From Adiantum capillus-veneris (Eukaryota; Streptophyta; Polypodiopsida; Polypodiales; Pteridaceae): DNA of 64,000 bases. The notes under the pieces are model-generated. The model had not been told where the DNA came from and did not search any database. It was given only the letters and a program-made list of their open reading frames with translations. The stretch lies in NCBI GenBank assembly GCA_014529385.2, contig CM043971.1, forward strand, positions 53,355,209-53,419,208, written 5' to 3'. A program made the translations under genes and the position numbers. Below are positions 1-12,472 of the stretch, one piece after another (positions within the stretch are counted from its first letter, which is position 1; each line of letters starts with the position of its first letter).

Positions 1-1283
1 TCATTGGTGAAAGCCATGATAGTTCTTTGGATATTTGGATACCGGATATGCTATTGTTTACGTTTTGTTCCGTTTAAAACAACTCAAACTTAAGTTTTCA
101 TTGCTGCAAACTTCCACTCTTTGATACGCTAATTCTGGCGGACTTATATCCATAACAAAAAAACGGTGGATTTTTTAGGTGCTTATCAAGAGCTTCTATA
201 ATATGCCGTGTAAAATTTCTACAAATAATCCCGTCTACTTCCACCACTTTTTGCATGGTCACCTAAACCATTCCATACACACCTACTTTTGCAAATCTTT
301 GCATGTTCACCTTGGCCGTCTCATGTATGGCAACATTACCACCCAAAGATGTGTCCAAAACCTTCTATCATCCACCTAGTCATTTTTTCTATTGGTAGCA
401 GCAATTATGGACTGTTGAGACAACACTTGGCATGCTTCTCAAGGGGCAATGTGTAAATATGTAAACATAGTATGGGAGTTCAACAAATGGGGTCATTTAG
501 CCCCCTTTCTTTCTACATCTTTAACATGCAAAAGGATACCAATCAAATGAAACATACATAGAGCGAAATAGAAAATGGCGTATTGTATCCATGAAAAATC
601 TATAGATAAGTGGTTTTTAAAATAGACTTTGAATGCACGTGGTATTGAGGGGTTACACATATGAACTCCTCGAGGCATGCTTGCTTCTAATAGTGACCAA
701 TTGTTGCTAGTAACCCCCTAGATGCCCTTGATAACAACCCTAATTAACTACCTTGTAGTAGTGTATAACTACTTGATAGAAACAAGCTTATCAATCTTTA
801 ATACATTTGTACTTGTTATTGTTTCTTTCTTATAGTTGTTTTACCTATTATAATACTTGTGCTCCAAAAATTCCCTTCGTTCTTTGAGAGCTATAAAAAA
901 TAACCTAATCAAAGAGAAAATGTTTCGAGAGAAAATGAGACAACAATTGCCTCAAAGTTGTCTTCGTTGTCTTAAATAATTGCTAATAACTCTCTTCTAT
1001 TGGTGAGTGCTTTTGGCATAATACCTATAAATGGTAGCTCTCTAGTGATTTAATTAGTACATGATGCACACTAGCTATGTGTTATTGTTGGTGGTTACAT
1101 ATACATTATTTATTTTATACCTACTTTGTTGTTAGTATAATATAATTTTATGGTACTTGTTAGTCTAATATAATTTGATGGTACTTGCTAAGTATTTTCT
1201 CCCTTATTGTTGCTTAATAAAAATATTATAGCTACTTTGCCAAGAGGTGATTGAGAGCTCATTTTTGATAGTTGCCAGATCGC
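1..1283. other. AT-rich sequence, no gene recognised
   Basis: I read all frames here and found only short open stretches with no family resemblance. The sequence looks like old intergenic or decayed repeat DNA. No LTR, TIR or RNA gene was seen. Confidence 0.5.
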
Positions 1284-1419
1284 TTTTCCTAGAGATACAT
1301 ACCATGATGGGTCTTCTTGTGTGTTTTTGTGATTGGAATAGCCTTTACTAGTTTTCCTAGAGATACATACCATGATGGGTCTTCTTGTGTGTTTTTGTGG
1401 TTGGAATAGCCTTTACTAG
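1284..1419. repeat. 68-bp tandem duplication (two units)
   Basis: The unit beginning TTTTCCTAGAGATACATACC occurs twice head to tail (1284-1351 and 1352-1419), with one visible difference, GATTGG versus GGTTGG. A partial third start follows. The near identity suggests a recent local duplication. No function is suggested. Confidence 0.9.
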
Positions 1420-2034
1420 TTTTCTTGTGCTCATATGTACCACATCACATGCTTGATGAAAAATATGACGAATAAAATTAAGTGGTAATTTATATTTTGG
1501 CATAAAATGTAACACCCATAAACAATGACACAACAACAACGTGAATATTAAGTGTGCATAGGCTGAATCAAACCGAGTCAAACATCTACCAGGGCGACAC
1601 TGCTAACGATCATGTTAACCCATCTATACATGCCCTATGCTTTGGTTATGATAAAGGGATCTCTAGCAACCTAATCTATCTCACACTAGGCAGGGCTTGT
1701 CTTCAAAAAACCTCATAATGCCCTCCAAAACTTCAACATATAAGACTCACTGCAATAAAATAACCACAATATCCTACGTTGGCCATTTTTACCAAACTCT
1801 ATCCATAAAAATTAATATAGTTGCGATAGTAGCAGCAATGTGCTCTTGCAAGAATTAAGTCAAGGCACGAAGAAAAATTAATGGAAAGTATGTGGAAATC
1901 TCCTACCCAACGCCTCAAAGTTGTATAATTGGAAAATGATGCATAAAGTGGCCTACACTTTCCATAAACACAATGCACATCACATTAGTTCAAGAGTGTC
2001 TCAAATAAGATCACAACATCCCTCTCGCTAGGGA
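1420..2034. other. No gene recognised
   Basis: This is AT-rich sequence with frequent stops in all frames and no recognisable repeat end. Confidence 0.4.
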
Positions 2035-2220
2035 TAACAACTATCCTCATTTGATCATCAATAGAGATGGAAATTGGCTGGTGAATGATGAAAGGTGGAA
2101 AGAAAGTCACAAAATCATATAAGAATTTCTAAGGCATCTAGTAGACGAAGAGACATCTATTGTACAATTTTCCAATCCAAGTAAAACTGGTCTCATGGCC
2201 AACTATATTTTCAAGAACTA
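2035..2220 (+). pseudogene. Coding-like remnant, unknown
   Basis: One forward frame reads about 60 residues with a single stop, including PHLIINRDGNWLVNDERWKE and later RHLVDEETSIVQFSNPSKTG. The residue mix looks protein-like rather than random. Downstream (to about 2480) charged stretches such as HHMNQIKTEMEVQR appear in another frame. I do not recognise the family. It could be part of a retroelement ORF lying antisense to the element on its right. Confidence 0.3.
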
Positions 2221-3073
2221 ATTGTTCTTCTTAATCTACAAGTACTTGTAGGACTCATTGGAATTAGATGGTCACTTCTAAAAGCTATTCCAGGTTGGAG
2301 ACTTAGAGTTAGATATCAGATTAGATAGAGGACCATATTTAGCCTTCGGACATCACATGAATCAGATAAAGACTGAAATGGAAGTACAAAGATAGAAACT
2401 AAACACAAGAATTAAAACTCGCATATACAGATACTGAAGAAGAGCACAACTAGCATACAATAGAGCTCAATAATGCTATGAGCAATAGCTCAATGATTAT
2501 AAGGACCCGCTCTAGTCTTTGGAATGACATCCCCTTGAAATGAAGAAGTGGATCCTATTTTTAGGTATTCGAAGTGGACTCTGATTGAATGTGCAATGTG
2601 CAATTATTGCGGTATTTACAATTGGTAACTGCCAAATTCAACTTTGTAACCTGACTATGAACCACCGCTTGACTATGGTACATTCCCACGGTCTACATTC
2701 CTCTCCTCCTTTCTTTGAATTTTTACGTATTCCAAAATTCTAGATATCCATTTGGTGTTAACTAGATCCACAAGGATGGTTTCATAATACTTAAAGGTGG
2801 AATCTTGGCTAATAAAATATGAGTTAAGCACTCTTGATCCACCCCATTTCTTCTACGACTGATCTTCAAATTCAACACTTTTGCTTCCTCTTATTTGGAG
2901 CCTTCTTCATTATTATCTGCTGAATAGTTTGGGATGGGATTTGAAATGTCCTAGGTTGACTCGTTCCTTGAGCATTGGAGCTAGCATTGTCTATCTGGAT
3001 GAGCCTGTAGATTGCTTCCTGCTCCAACTACTCCCTATGGTTATTCATCATCTTCGTATGGCTTCAGAGCGTT

Positions 3074-4230
3074 CTAGGTCTTTGTATCAACATCATAGAG
3101 AGTTTTCTTTCCTATGGTGAGTCTCGTTCTAGCCAGCTTATGACAAATCGATGCGGTGTGAATCCAACCATCTGCATCTGGTTGGTTAGCCTTGACCCAA
3201 GCTTCAAACAAAATTTGAGTCATTTCTCTGAACTGAGGCTCAAAGGCTACTTTATTGGCAAGCTCCTCAGGAATCTTTGATGCTTCGACAGATAGTTGGA
3301 GTAGCTCATTGGTGTATTTGATCAATACACAGACCTGACTCCTCCATTGTGTCATCATGCCTCTAAAGTCGATATACTCACCTTTCAGATATGATACTAT
3401 AGTCTTCTGTTTATGTGTCATCGAGAACATTATTCTAGGAAACCCAAATAACATTATTCATATCGTTTCCTGATTTGATCCACTATCCTGATGTACCCTT
3501 GTTGATTAGCTACCTTTTTGTATTTCAAGTATAAGGCATGGTAAATTCTAGGAATCTCATCATCTTTCATTGGTAGGACATACTTGAGTACTAGAGAATC
3601 AGGAACTAACTTAATGAAATTCAGCACTATCTAATTCACTTGCACCATCATTTTGTGTAGAATCCAAACAAGATGGAACAACCTCTTAAAGGCCATTTCT
3701 TATTCTCGAAGGCTCATTTTGGTCTTGGGACCTCGGCTACTGTACGCATTATTCTCAAGAAACATCTTTTTTGGTCCAGGATCCTTCGAGCAATCTACAT
3801 CTTTGTGATTAGTGCTAGTCTAATATCTTTGGTACACTTGTATGAAGGGTGATGTTCCAGCCAACTGCAACCCAAACTTTGGACATTCATCGTCATTAAT
3901 TGTTGAGAGCATGAGGGTTCACCAACACATGATCTGCAATTAGCACATATTCTTGCACTTTGTCTAGCAATTGGATGGTGTTGGGGTGTGGAGGTAGCAT
4001 GCATCTTTCGTGTTCATGATAGCTTATTATCTTCCATTGGTTGATCATTCTCTTGTATGTTGCCTGTTCATGATAGCTTATTATCTTCCATTGGTCGATC
4101 TCTTGGCCCCTACATAACGCATTTGGAGCCTTTCCAGATCTCAATACGCATCCTCATCATGTAAGAAGTTCATTAGAAAGTGAATGGGGTATAGGAGGGC
4201 CTCTTTATTTGGTAGTTTAAGGGAATGCTT
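3074..4230 (-). pseudogene. Post-integrase ORF remnant, C-terminal part
   Basis: The minus strand reads protein-like sequence in two main pieces. One, near 3640-3500, includes LPMKDDEIPRIYHALYLKYK. The other, 3454-3074, is an uninterrupted 126-residue stretch including WVKANQPDADGWIHTASICH. A third piece near 4140-3900 contains an 18-residue duplication. Lying downstream of the gypsy integrase at 8.6-10.1 kb on the same strand, it sits where Athila-like elements carry an extra ORF. I see no clear residue match to ORF-X of the two younger copies, so homology to ORF-X is unproven. Several stops and frame changes show it is dead. Confidence 0.45.
4011..4110. repeat. 54-bp tandem duplication inside decayed ORF
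   Basis: The string TGTTCATGATAGCTTATTAT recurs at 4011 and 4065, followed by the same CTTCCATTGGT in each copy. The 54-bp period equals 18 codons, so the duplication keeps frame (the peptide QWKIISYHE appears twice). It probably arose by slippage or unequal exchange. Confidence 0.85.
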
Positions 4231-5960
4231 AAAGCCAAGTTTGACCAAGCCTAAAAGAGAGGGCAAAAACGCCTATGCTGAGATTTAAAAAAAAGCCATT
4301 TCCATATTTTGAATTTGAAAATAGTCTATTTAGTAACCCAAAAGAGAGGTGAATAAATAAATTTTAAAATATCCTTTTCCCACCCCTCCTCTCTAACATA
4401 TAAAACACTCTCTCTCACTTAGAACTCATTAAAGGAGCCACTTTTTAGGCCCCCCTGCCAGAAAAGTAGATTTTCCACATTCTCTCTCTTAAACGCGAGC
4501 CAACTCTTTCTCTTTCTTTCCCCCCTTTTCTCTCATGTCACTTCCTCTTCCAATCATTAAGGAAAACGTCACGTGAGGCAAGCTCAGAGGACTGACAACC
4601 ATCATAGAGAAACTTGCCAAGCTAAGTGCGGATGGCCTCAAAGGTTCCTGTGAAGGACTCTAATGGCTCCCACTCTACAAAATCGGACGGGAAAACATTT
4701 GTAAACATGAACAAATAGCAACAGAAATCTTACAGTCATCAAACGCAACACACAAGGCAAAAATACTAAATAGATAACCGAAAAACTTGAAAGACGAGTA
4801 AAAATTACAATTTGCAGGAAACCTCGATGGAGCCACTGCTGTCTCTAGCTTCAATTGTGAAGCAACATACACATGCTGCACCTTCGCAAGCCTCTTTCCA
4901 TCTTGTGTTTGCTTGAACTCCATGATTATTCCCTTCCAATGGTGTGCTCCTTGAGACCTTGTGTGCACCTCTTGAGCTGGGCTGCATTGTCACCCACATC
5001 ATTCGTTTTAACTTCATTATCACCCAATATCCATTGTCGTCTTGTACATTGATGCATGAAATGGAGTCGATGACACTCCTAGGTGGCGAGTACCTGATGA
5101 TGCCATGGGAAATAGTGGCACAACCTGCACACAAACACTTATGATTAGACATTGCACATCCATGTTCTCAATTGTATAAAGAGCAAGATTCTTGATGGTA
5201 CACAAAGGTGAAGGATGCCACTTACTGCTATACTGCTCCACCTGCTTGTTGGCTTAATGTGGAAGATAATGTTGCAAAGCTTGAGAGGGAAGTCGATCCT
5301 CTCTAGAGAGCTTAATGGAGAAGGAGAAGAAACCTGTTGAGGAAAGAAAGAGGGATGATGTAGTAGAAGGATATGCTGTAGACTTCAGCTTTAGCTAGAG
5401 GTGTTTAGTGAAGCCCATGGAGAAATGGAGAACTTCAGCTTGAGGAGAATGCAGCCCTCAAGAATGAAGTAAGCTTGAGGAGGTAAAAGAGGTTCAAACT
5501 TCTGCTTGCAGAGCTTTTTGGAGGGAAAACTAAAAGGAAGGAAGGAGAAACAAGGCGAAGTGAAGAGAAGCGAGAGATGGTACAGTAGAGAGAGAGGGAG
5601 GGAATGATCAACACGTTTTTGGAGGGACCCCCTTTTAGGAGAGGGGGGGAGAAACTGGCAGCCAATAGAGAGAGAAATGATTGGTTTTTACTCAACTATT
5701 TTGAGAAAAGTTTAGTATTCTGAATTTAAAAGAGATTTTCTCTTTATATTTTATAATAAAGTACAAGTTTGACCACTTACTTTTAGGCCCTGCCATACCC
5801 ACCATTTCAGTACACATGGCATCCACCCATTTGCCCCTTCCATAATTTCCTTTTAAATCCCATGGCAAATAAAGAGACCCCCTTAGACCCCATTCCCTTC
5901 CTAATGCTAGATATTGAGGGTCTTCTCCCCTCATAACTTCTTGTTCAAGATAAGGCAATG
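4231..5960. other. Interruption of the decayed ORF; unknown insert
   Basis: Minus-strand coding sequence resumes on both sides (up to about 4230 and from about 5960), so this 1.7-kb block may be an insertion. It has pyrimidine-rich ends. Near 5240-4800 on the minus strand there are overlapping open frames of 70-115 residues with a cytosine-rich tract and CAG just before one of them, reminiscent of a captured exon. I could not find matching terminal repeats or target duplications and do not recognise any protein. Confidence 0.3.
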
Positions 5961-6840
5961 GGTAGAGTAATCTACGACCTCTTCTAAATCTAGATCAATC
6001 AGCACAATTTTGCCTTTATTTGTTTTAGTGAGAGCCCTATTTTTTTGTTGAACTGTTGTTGACTGATCCGATGACTTCTTCGTCTAGACCCCTTGGTTTT
6101 GATCACCTTGATTTTGTCCTTGATTTATAGATTGTTTAGTAAGTCCCTTTACATCGCCTCCTGTAGCACTCGTCTGGTTGCCACAATTTCCGACCTTGGA
6201 GTTAGAGGAGATCGAGGGGTTTGGTTGGTGTTATCATCCCTTTTATCAAACTTCCCCCAATGCCCCTATCTTGCTCTTGCTCATCATTGTCTTTGTCTTC
6301 ATCCTCCTCTACATCATGGGTGAGATGCTCAATTAGAGCCTGGTTAGCCAATGTGGCCGTGTATACTTCAATTTTCCCTTCCATATCTGTCTTTATGGTG
6401 CTAACAAGGTTTTGTAAGTTATCATAATCCACAATCAGGTTCCCATCTTGATAAAAAATAACTACCAAGGAATGGTAGATATACTTATCCAAAATAGAAT
6501 GCTTCATAATTGTGTGTACCTCCTTGAAACTGTAAGTGTTTCTGTCTTCTGATCCAACCATGCCCTCTGAGCACTACTATCTTTGGTCAACTTTCATTTA
6601 TCTACACTGAGAGTTGCGTTTTGGGTTTTCAAGAGCTCTACGTGTTGTTGAAGTGTTTTAAGGACCTTTTTGTTCTCTTCTTGGCTACATTCTAAATTGA
6701 TTAGAAGAGCTTTGATACATATATTCTCTTTTCGTAGTTCTTCAAACCTGATGATTTCTTTTTGAAGCTCGCCTCCAGACAAGTTACAACAGATTTCTTG
6801 ACAAAGCTTTTGGCTTCCATTATCTATCCTATTGAATTAA
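5961..6840 (-). pseudogene. Post-integrase ORF remnant, coiled-coil and acidic part
   Basis: Reading down the minus strand, 6782-6594 gives 62 residues with a clear heptad pattern (EELRKENICIKALLINLECS). 6561-6202 gives 119 residues ending in a very acidic run (HDVEEDEDKDNDEQEQDRG). A coiled coil followed by a charged linker is also the layout of ORF-X in the younger elements, but the sequences do not visibly align. Stops separate the segments. It is most simply the middle of the same decayed ORF whose ends lie at 8.05-7.25 and 4.23-3.07 kb. Confidence 0.45.
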
Positions 6841-7249
6841 CAAAAGTGTGCAATGGTGACACATCCATAAGTCACTAATATTATTTCTATTCGATAAGTC
6901 TCATAGGTGAGTATAGGCTTCTTGTACGGAACAAGTAACTTCCTTAATGTATTTATGACTAGACTGCCCACCATTGGGTTTTTCTTGCAAAGCTTGCAAC
7001 CTATCAACGTACATTTGTTTAAATGTTGTGGTATGATGAGAGTTCTTCAAAACTTCAATTGTAGTTTTTGGTGAGGTTCTTGGGGCAGCACAATTGCTTT
7101 GTCAGCTAAAGTTCTTAGGGCCTTACCGGTGACTAATCTTGTGGTTATTTGAACAATTGTTATTGGAACAGCTTTACTCCAAGTTTTGAGTTGGTCCAAA
7201 AATTCCTTTGTCAATTTTTATTTTTTTGATGTTGGCTTGGATGTTGTGG

Positions 7250-8050
7250 CTTCTATCTGTGTCAGATTCCTCTTTGTTCCTACTGTTACCAAAGCAATAT
7301 ATCCTTGTTGGGATTTTAAACTAGCAGTCTAGTCCTTGGGTGCTGTTCTCCATTAATATTTGCAAAAGCATTTTGGACATTCACATGCACTGGTATGATG
7401 GTTTCTCGGTAGAAAAATTGCTAGACATACCAAGCTTTGACTAGATGTTGGTTACGTACTTTGGTTGTTTGGGTCATTACATTATTAAACAAGATTGAAC
7501 TCAAATTGATTTCTGCTTTCATGTTCATTATGCTAGCCTTTAACATACTAAAGAGCTTCTCATATATATAAGTGGGGTTGTTCTCTACGCTGATAGCCTC
7601 AACAATAAACCTATATGTTGCTTTTTGTTATAGTGCCAAAACTAAGATGCCTTGACCCCCATCCTCCTTTCACTTCTTTCTAGTTTGAGGGGGTTCCGTT
7701 GGAAAACTTCTAATGATATCAACTAAGCATGGTTGGGGTTTTGAATCAAAAGGCAAACTAAAAACATGGTCTAGTACCATAACAATTATCTGAAGGGTTC
7801 TTTCATTAATGCTAACTGCCCCTGTGTCAGAGTCAGAAATGTCTATGACCTATTCAAGCATAGTAGCATCAAATAAAATTTTGGTGGCCTCCACAACCAT
7901 CTCCATGCTCCAGATCTTCAATAAAGCTCTCTCATTCTGTTGAAATACATACTTAATAATGTTCTAATGAGGCGTAAAACATTGTTCTTTTGCTGATTGG
8001 AGTAGCTCTTCAAGTTTTGCTACCTTCTCATCTATGCTAGCCTCAATGGC
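7250..8050 (-). pseudogene. Post-integrase ORF remnant, N-terminal part
   Basis: One minus-strand frame stays protein-like for about 260 codons with only a handful of stops. It includes SINERTLQIIVMVLDHVFSL, LVDIIRSFPTEPPQTRKK and KLFSMLKASIMNMKAEINL. The pattern (beta-like strand, helix, then L-P) recalls the first domain of ORF-X (VVITKE, AALRLPTEG), but by eye this is a similarity of style, not proof. It lies about 550 bp downstream of the integrase C-terminus on the same strand. Confidence 0.4.
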
Positions 8051-8599
8051 TTGAGAAAACAATTATCCTCTTTTGCCCATGGTGGAGCTTTGTGTAAAAA
8101 ATGAGAACCGTCTTGATGAAGATGATGATGCAAGCATGAGTAAGCAGGCATGTTGGGATGTGCAACATCAATTGGGGAAGGCTAAAGTGATGCAACAAAA
8201 ATTGAGAAGGTGAGGCAATGTAGGAGGAAGATCTATAGGAGAGGGCTCGATACACGCATGAGGCAAAGTAATGAATGCATGGTCAGCACCCTCCTCATAG
8301 GAATCGTGGTTTAACCCTTGAATTCTCCACTCTTTTTGCTTCTCAATGTTATGTCCACCCTCCTAATGATTACAGGTGGGATACTAAAAAATATTTGGTC
8401 TTTAATGCTTTGCAAATGACAGTTATAAGGTTCAAATGTCTTCAGATTCTCCCCAATCTAATTTTTGTGTTTATCTTTAGGTCATGACTGATATCTTGCC
8501 CCTCAGATGCCGCAACTAATTTTGGTTTGATGATAAACAGATCCAACGGGTGATCTTTAGACTCAGACTCTTGCTTGTCCTATTCTTATGGTGTTGGAG

Positions 8600-10110
8600 G
8601 TTCATCGAATCTGGAAGTAATATAACTTGATCTTGGCCCCATTATAGATCCCATGTAAGAACAATCTAGATAAATCTTTCAATTTGATTGTGCCATTTGA
8701 GAATACCCAATCTATCTCTTATGGTCTCGACCAAGCTATTTTCAAATTAAGTTTCTTTGGGCCTAAATTTGAATGGTACAACAAGGCCAAGTCTCATGTC
8801 TTGAACTCTCTAACCTTCAACTTACTGTCATGCCAGTACTTCCTTCTTTGTCAAACCACTTTCTCTTCAAGCATTTCCCTCTGTCTAATATCATCCAACT
8901 TTAGCATCTCATCTAGCCTATTCTCACTTGTTGAATTAAAATCCATGTCATGTTCAATGGCCATCCCGAGGCTAGGAACGCCAAAATCCATAGGCATTAA
9001 TGACTTTGTAACGTATACCATTCAAAAAGGAATCATCTTATTTGTGATCTTGTGAGCTATTCTATAAGCCCACAACACTGTCTAAAGCTTCTCATCCTAG
9101 TTATGAGGCTTCTTTTGCACAATCTTGGTCATAATGGTGTTGATGTTCTTATCGTTTGGACGTTGTTGATTGTTTATGCTTGATCAAGAAGATTTTAGTG
9201 AGGATCTAGATTGGTTCATTGATGAAATGAGTTCCATGGTATGAAACTATCTCCATTGGATAGCCATATCTACTAACTACATGCTCCTACATGAACCCAC
9301 ATTGTTGACTTTGTTGTGTTGTTGGGCAGTGCTTTGGCTTGTACCCATTTTTTGCTAACATAGCATGTGGCCATCACAATATACATATTCTTCCTTGAGG
9401 CTGCCTTCCAGTGGTTGTATGGTGATCGCGTCATATCTATTGCTGTTGGTCTTACCATTCTCTAGAAAATGTTATAGGTTTTGCAAAAATCCCTAACATC
9501 AGCCATCATACTTTGCCACCATAACCTTGCATGTAAGATTTTATTGTAAGCAATTTTACAAAAAAAATGCTCCTTTAAACTCCCACTATGAGCCTTTGTA
9601 ATGATCTATATCCTACCTTGCATAGGCACACATCTTCTATGTACTCCATTAATTTTGAGCATGTATAATGATCCACCTATGATATTGAATTTCAGACTCT
9701 TAATGATCAATGTCTTCTTACTGGGGACTGGGATGCATCCTTGCTAAAGTGGAGGAAGTCATACACCTCCTGCCAGTCAAGGTCAGCATCAACCGACTCA
9801 TCTCTTAGTGATGTTGCTGAGATTACCTCCGTACTTTTGGTGGAAAATAAGTTTGCAACGTAGTGAGTTTTACATGGCTTGTGAAAGATCTTGAACTCAA
9901 ATTCTAGCAAGAAAATCATCCATCTGATTAACTAGCCGTGAATCACCAACTAGTTAATAAGAAAGAGAAGTACTTGATGGCAACATAAAAGCGGAACAAC
10001 TTTCCTAGTAGATAGTGTCTAAACTTGGTTGTGCTAAATACCATTCCCAATGTTCCTTTTTTAGTTGTGGAGTATCCTTGGTCAACTACATGAACCTGTC
10101 TAGTGAATGA
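8600..10110 (-). pseudogene. Ty3/gypsy pol remnant: RNase H and integrase
   Basis: In element order, RNase H begins near 10105 (YSTTKKGTLGMVF, TKFRHYLLG) and continues after a frameshift as LLEFEFKIFHKPCKTHYVAN at 9919-9830. The integrase zinc-binding region lies near 9640-9480 (KILHARLWWQSMMADVRDF), with its second Cys pair lost. The integrase core lies near 9440-9330 (YIVMATCYVSKKWVQAKALP), where the usual first catalytic Asp appears replaced by Cys. A recognisable C-terminal domain lies near 9120-8600 (VLWAYRIAHKIT, RRKYWHD, LALLYHSNLGPKKL). Many stops and frameshifts show it is long dead. The upstream RT, protease and gag are not seen. Confidence 0.85.
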
Positions 10111-10763
10111 AGATAAAGATTATACAAAATTGGAGAACATGCAAGTCCCATAGGGACGCCGTTGACTTGTTGATAAGATTTGCCATTGCATTGAATATAC
10201 ATATGCTCTATCAACCAAGAATTAAGCTCCATTGCTTGGGATCTGGTAAAAGATAGGTGGTTCTTGTATGATTGATGTGAACATGTTCCACATATAAATA
10301 TGTTAGGGAAGCTTTTAAAGGAGATGAAAGGTTCTTGTTGATCAAAGACATAGCTAAGTAAATTGTTGATAGTTGTGACTAAGCCAATGTCTCCATGATG
10401 TGGGATATTTTCATAGAACTTTTTAAGATCAGTTGAGTAGACCGAGTTAAATTTTAAGGGAAACTTAATTATTTATCACAAAGATCCTAGTATGATCGAC
10501 AAGATTCAATACTTTTGAGGGTAGAACTGCTCAAGCTCTTTGCAGTGACTAGCATGGCCCTAGATAACTCTGTCTTCCTTATCAAGGTGAAGGAAAAAAT
10601 TTGCAATGGCCCCTTGCTCACTACATCCATCCCAAACTCCAACAAGGGCAAAAAAGCGCTTTATAGGACTTGTAAGACCCTCACTTATCCTTGCAATACT
10701 GTTTAAGTTGAATGAATATAATGGTAATTGTGCATCTTTACTGTGCATATTTTCATATGGCAA
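10105..10763 (-). pseudogene. Penelope-like reverse transcriptase fragment
   Basis: One minus-strand frame is open for about 125 codons (about 10460-10085) and reads STDLKKFYENIPHH, then IQCNGKSYQQVNGVPMGLAC, then SPILYNLYLHSL. These match RT motif A (D..FY.NI.H) and motif B (Q..G.PMG..SP...NLYL) in the style of Penelope-like elements, unlike the gypsy, Copia or LINE RTs in this window. The same frame continues upstream to 10763 with about five stops. The catalytic YxDD motif is absent because the sequence passes at about 10100 into gypsy RNase H. No GIY-YIG nuclease and no telomere repeats were seen. A telomerase RT is unlikely from these motifs. Confidence 0.6.
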
Positions 10764-10899
10764 TACTGAGAGAGTAAGTTGGTATAAGGGATGTTATGCT
10801 GTGGAAAATTTTCTTTGCTATAACTTGGAGCTTGCTGGATACACTACCTCTTCACAAGTTTTTTCAAAACCCACTAGTTGTTACAATTATTTTCACCAT

Positions 10900-12186
10900 G
10901 CATTTTGATTGAGATAATGGGAAATTTATACTTATAATGCTTATGTGGCTTACTTTCCATGATGTTTTTATTGGTTATCTGAAATAGATATCTACTTTAT
11001 TGATGGGACTGAATCTAATGCTTTGTTTACTGATGAATATAATATCTTTTTTCATAGCTTTGTCGATTGAAAACTGCTGAAATATAAATTTTTATTTTAG
11101 CTCTGTCTCAAGAAACCTGAGAACATATCGATGGTAAATTAATGGTAGCCTATGACATGCCTCTCATGTTACTGATAGGTTTGAGTGCTAGTGATGGTTG
11201 CACAACACACTTACTGACTATTGGTGCAGCTAGTGGGGCTTATAAGCCGTGATTATTTTACTTGTTGGGCTTGCAAATTGAAAGGGTCTCTGATTATAAT
11301 GCTTTAACTAGACCTCACCAACTGGGTTTTGATGTGGATGTGGATGGCCTGTGTGATCCTAGGTTAGGGCAGCTTTCTAATGCCTGACTGTTGATGGTTT
11401 TTATACTTCCTCCTTGTAACTTTGGACATAGTATGCTTCTAAAAAATTTGATGAGTTTTTGGCACTAGATTTTGTTGTGCTTGCTTGCCTGGCAATACAG
11501 TTCTGATGATACATTTTTTGGTGGGGTTTGGATTCCATTTTGATATTGATATTTCCCTGATAATAGTTTCTTGATGGGTACTTTTAAAGCCTTTGGATGG
11601 TCGGTTTCACTTTGATCTTACCTTCTATAGATCTAGCCAGACTTTGTAGTTGTTGCCCTGCTTGGAATTGATCTGATCTTAACTAAACTAAACTATGATA
11701 TTGAGCTTGCTTGGCTCTCATTGAATTTGGCTAGCCCCTGATAGGTCTTTCTTGCTCTAGTAGTTGAATATTTTTTTACTATAATTGGTAAGCTCATGCA
11801 CGGGATATTTACATTACCTGGTCTTTTTTGGCTTAACATGGAAAATAGCCTTTTGCTTTGATTAAAAGTTCAAAATGAAGGAAAGGTTACCGAACCTGAT
11901 AGTTAGATTTTAACTATTTCTATTGGAAGATTGGGAATCCTGCGTTGATGATCTGAGAAGCTTGATGCTTACAACCTAATGACTGTAGATGTGATTGTAT
12001 GATTGATGGTCGAGTAAATGAAAAATTTTCTTAGTATTTTGGAGGACGACGTCTTTTTGAGAAATAATTTGAAGAATATAGAGTGTTTTGGATTTCTTGA
12101 CTAAAAACAATACATATAAATGAGGAATCCCCATTCTCGAGCAAGAATATCCGAGCAATCCCTAAACCGAGCAAGATAGGGTAAGG
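10900..12186. other. T-rich sequence, no gene recognised
   Basis: Only short frames occur here. The plus strand is T-rich and intron-like in composition, but I found no flanking exons. It may be the unrecognised upstream part of the Penelope-like fragment or old intergenic DNA. Confidence 0.4.
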
Positions 12187-12472
12187 TACACTATTAAAAA
12201 CCCAAAGTCAAACAAGATTTTGGAGATGCCATCTCAAGCACAAACAAGAAATATAAACAATATTCCACTTATTTGTAATGCTAAACCCAGAATAGTTTTT
12301 TGAGTAGAGAGTTCTCCATAGGGAAAGATAGAGCAACGTACACTATTAAAAACACAAATTCAAACAATATTTTTGAGATGATTTCAAGCACAAACAAGAA
12401 TATAAACATATTCCACCTATTTGTAATGCTAAACTCACAATAGTTTTTTGATTAGAGAGCTCTCCTTGAGCA
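12187..12472. repeat. 152-bp tandem duplication, diverged
   Basis: TACACTATTAAAAAC starts copies at 12187 and 12339. Both continue with matching segments such as AAGCACAAACAAGAA, TTTGTAATGCTAAAC and AATAGTTTTTTG. Several substitutions and small gaps separate the copies, so it is older than the 68-bp duplication near 1.3 kb. Confidence 0.85.

Noticed and set aside
4231..5960. Inverted-repeat transposon in the older element
   Set aside because: Short similar words near both edges (AAGTTTGACCA, CCTAAAAG) did not extend into matching ends.
10085..10500. Telomerase reverse transcriptase as identity of the RT fragment
   Set aside because: The motif B reading GVPMG-x-x-CSP and FYENIPH fit Penelope-like RTs; no TERT-specific motif is seen and no telomere repeats are near.
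10606..10908. 100-codon plus-strand ORF
   Set aside because: It overlaps the Penelope-like frame on the other strand and has no family resemblance.
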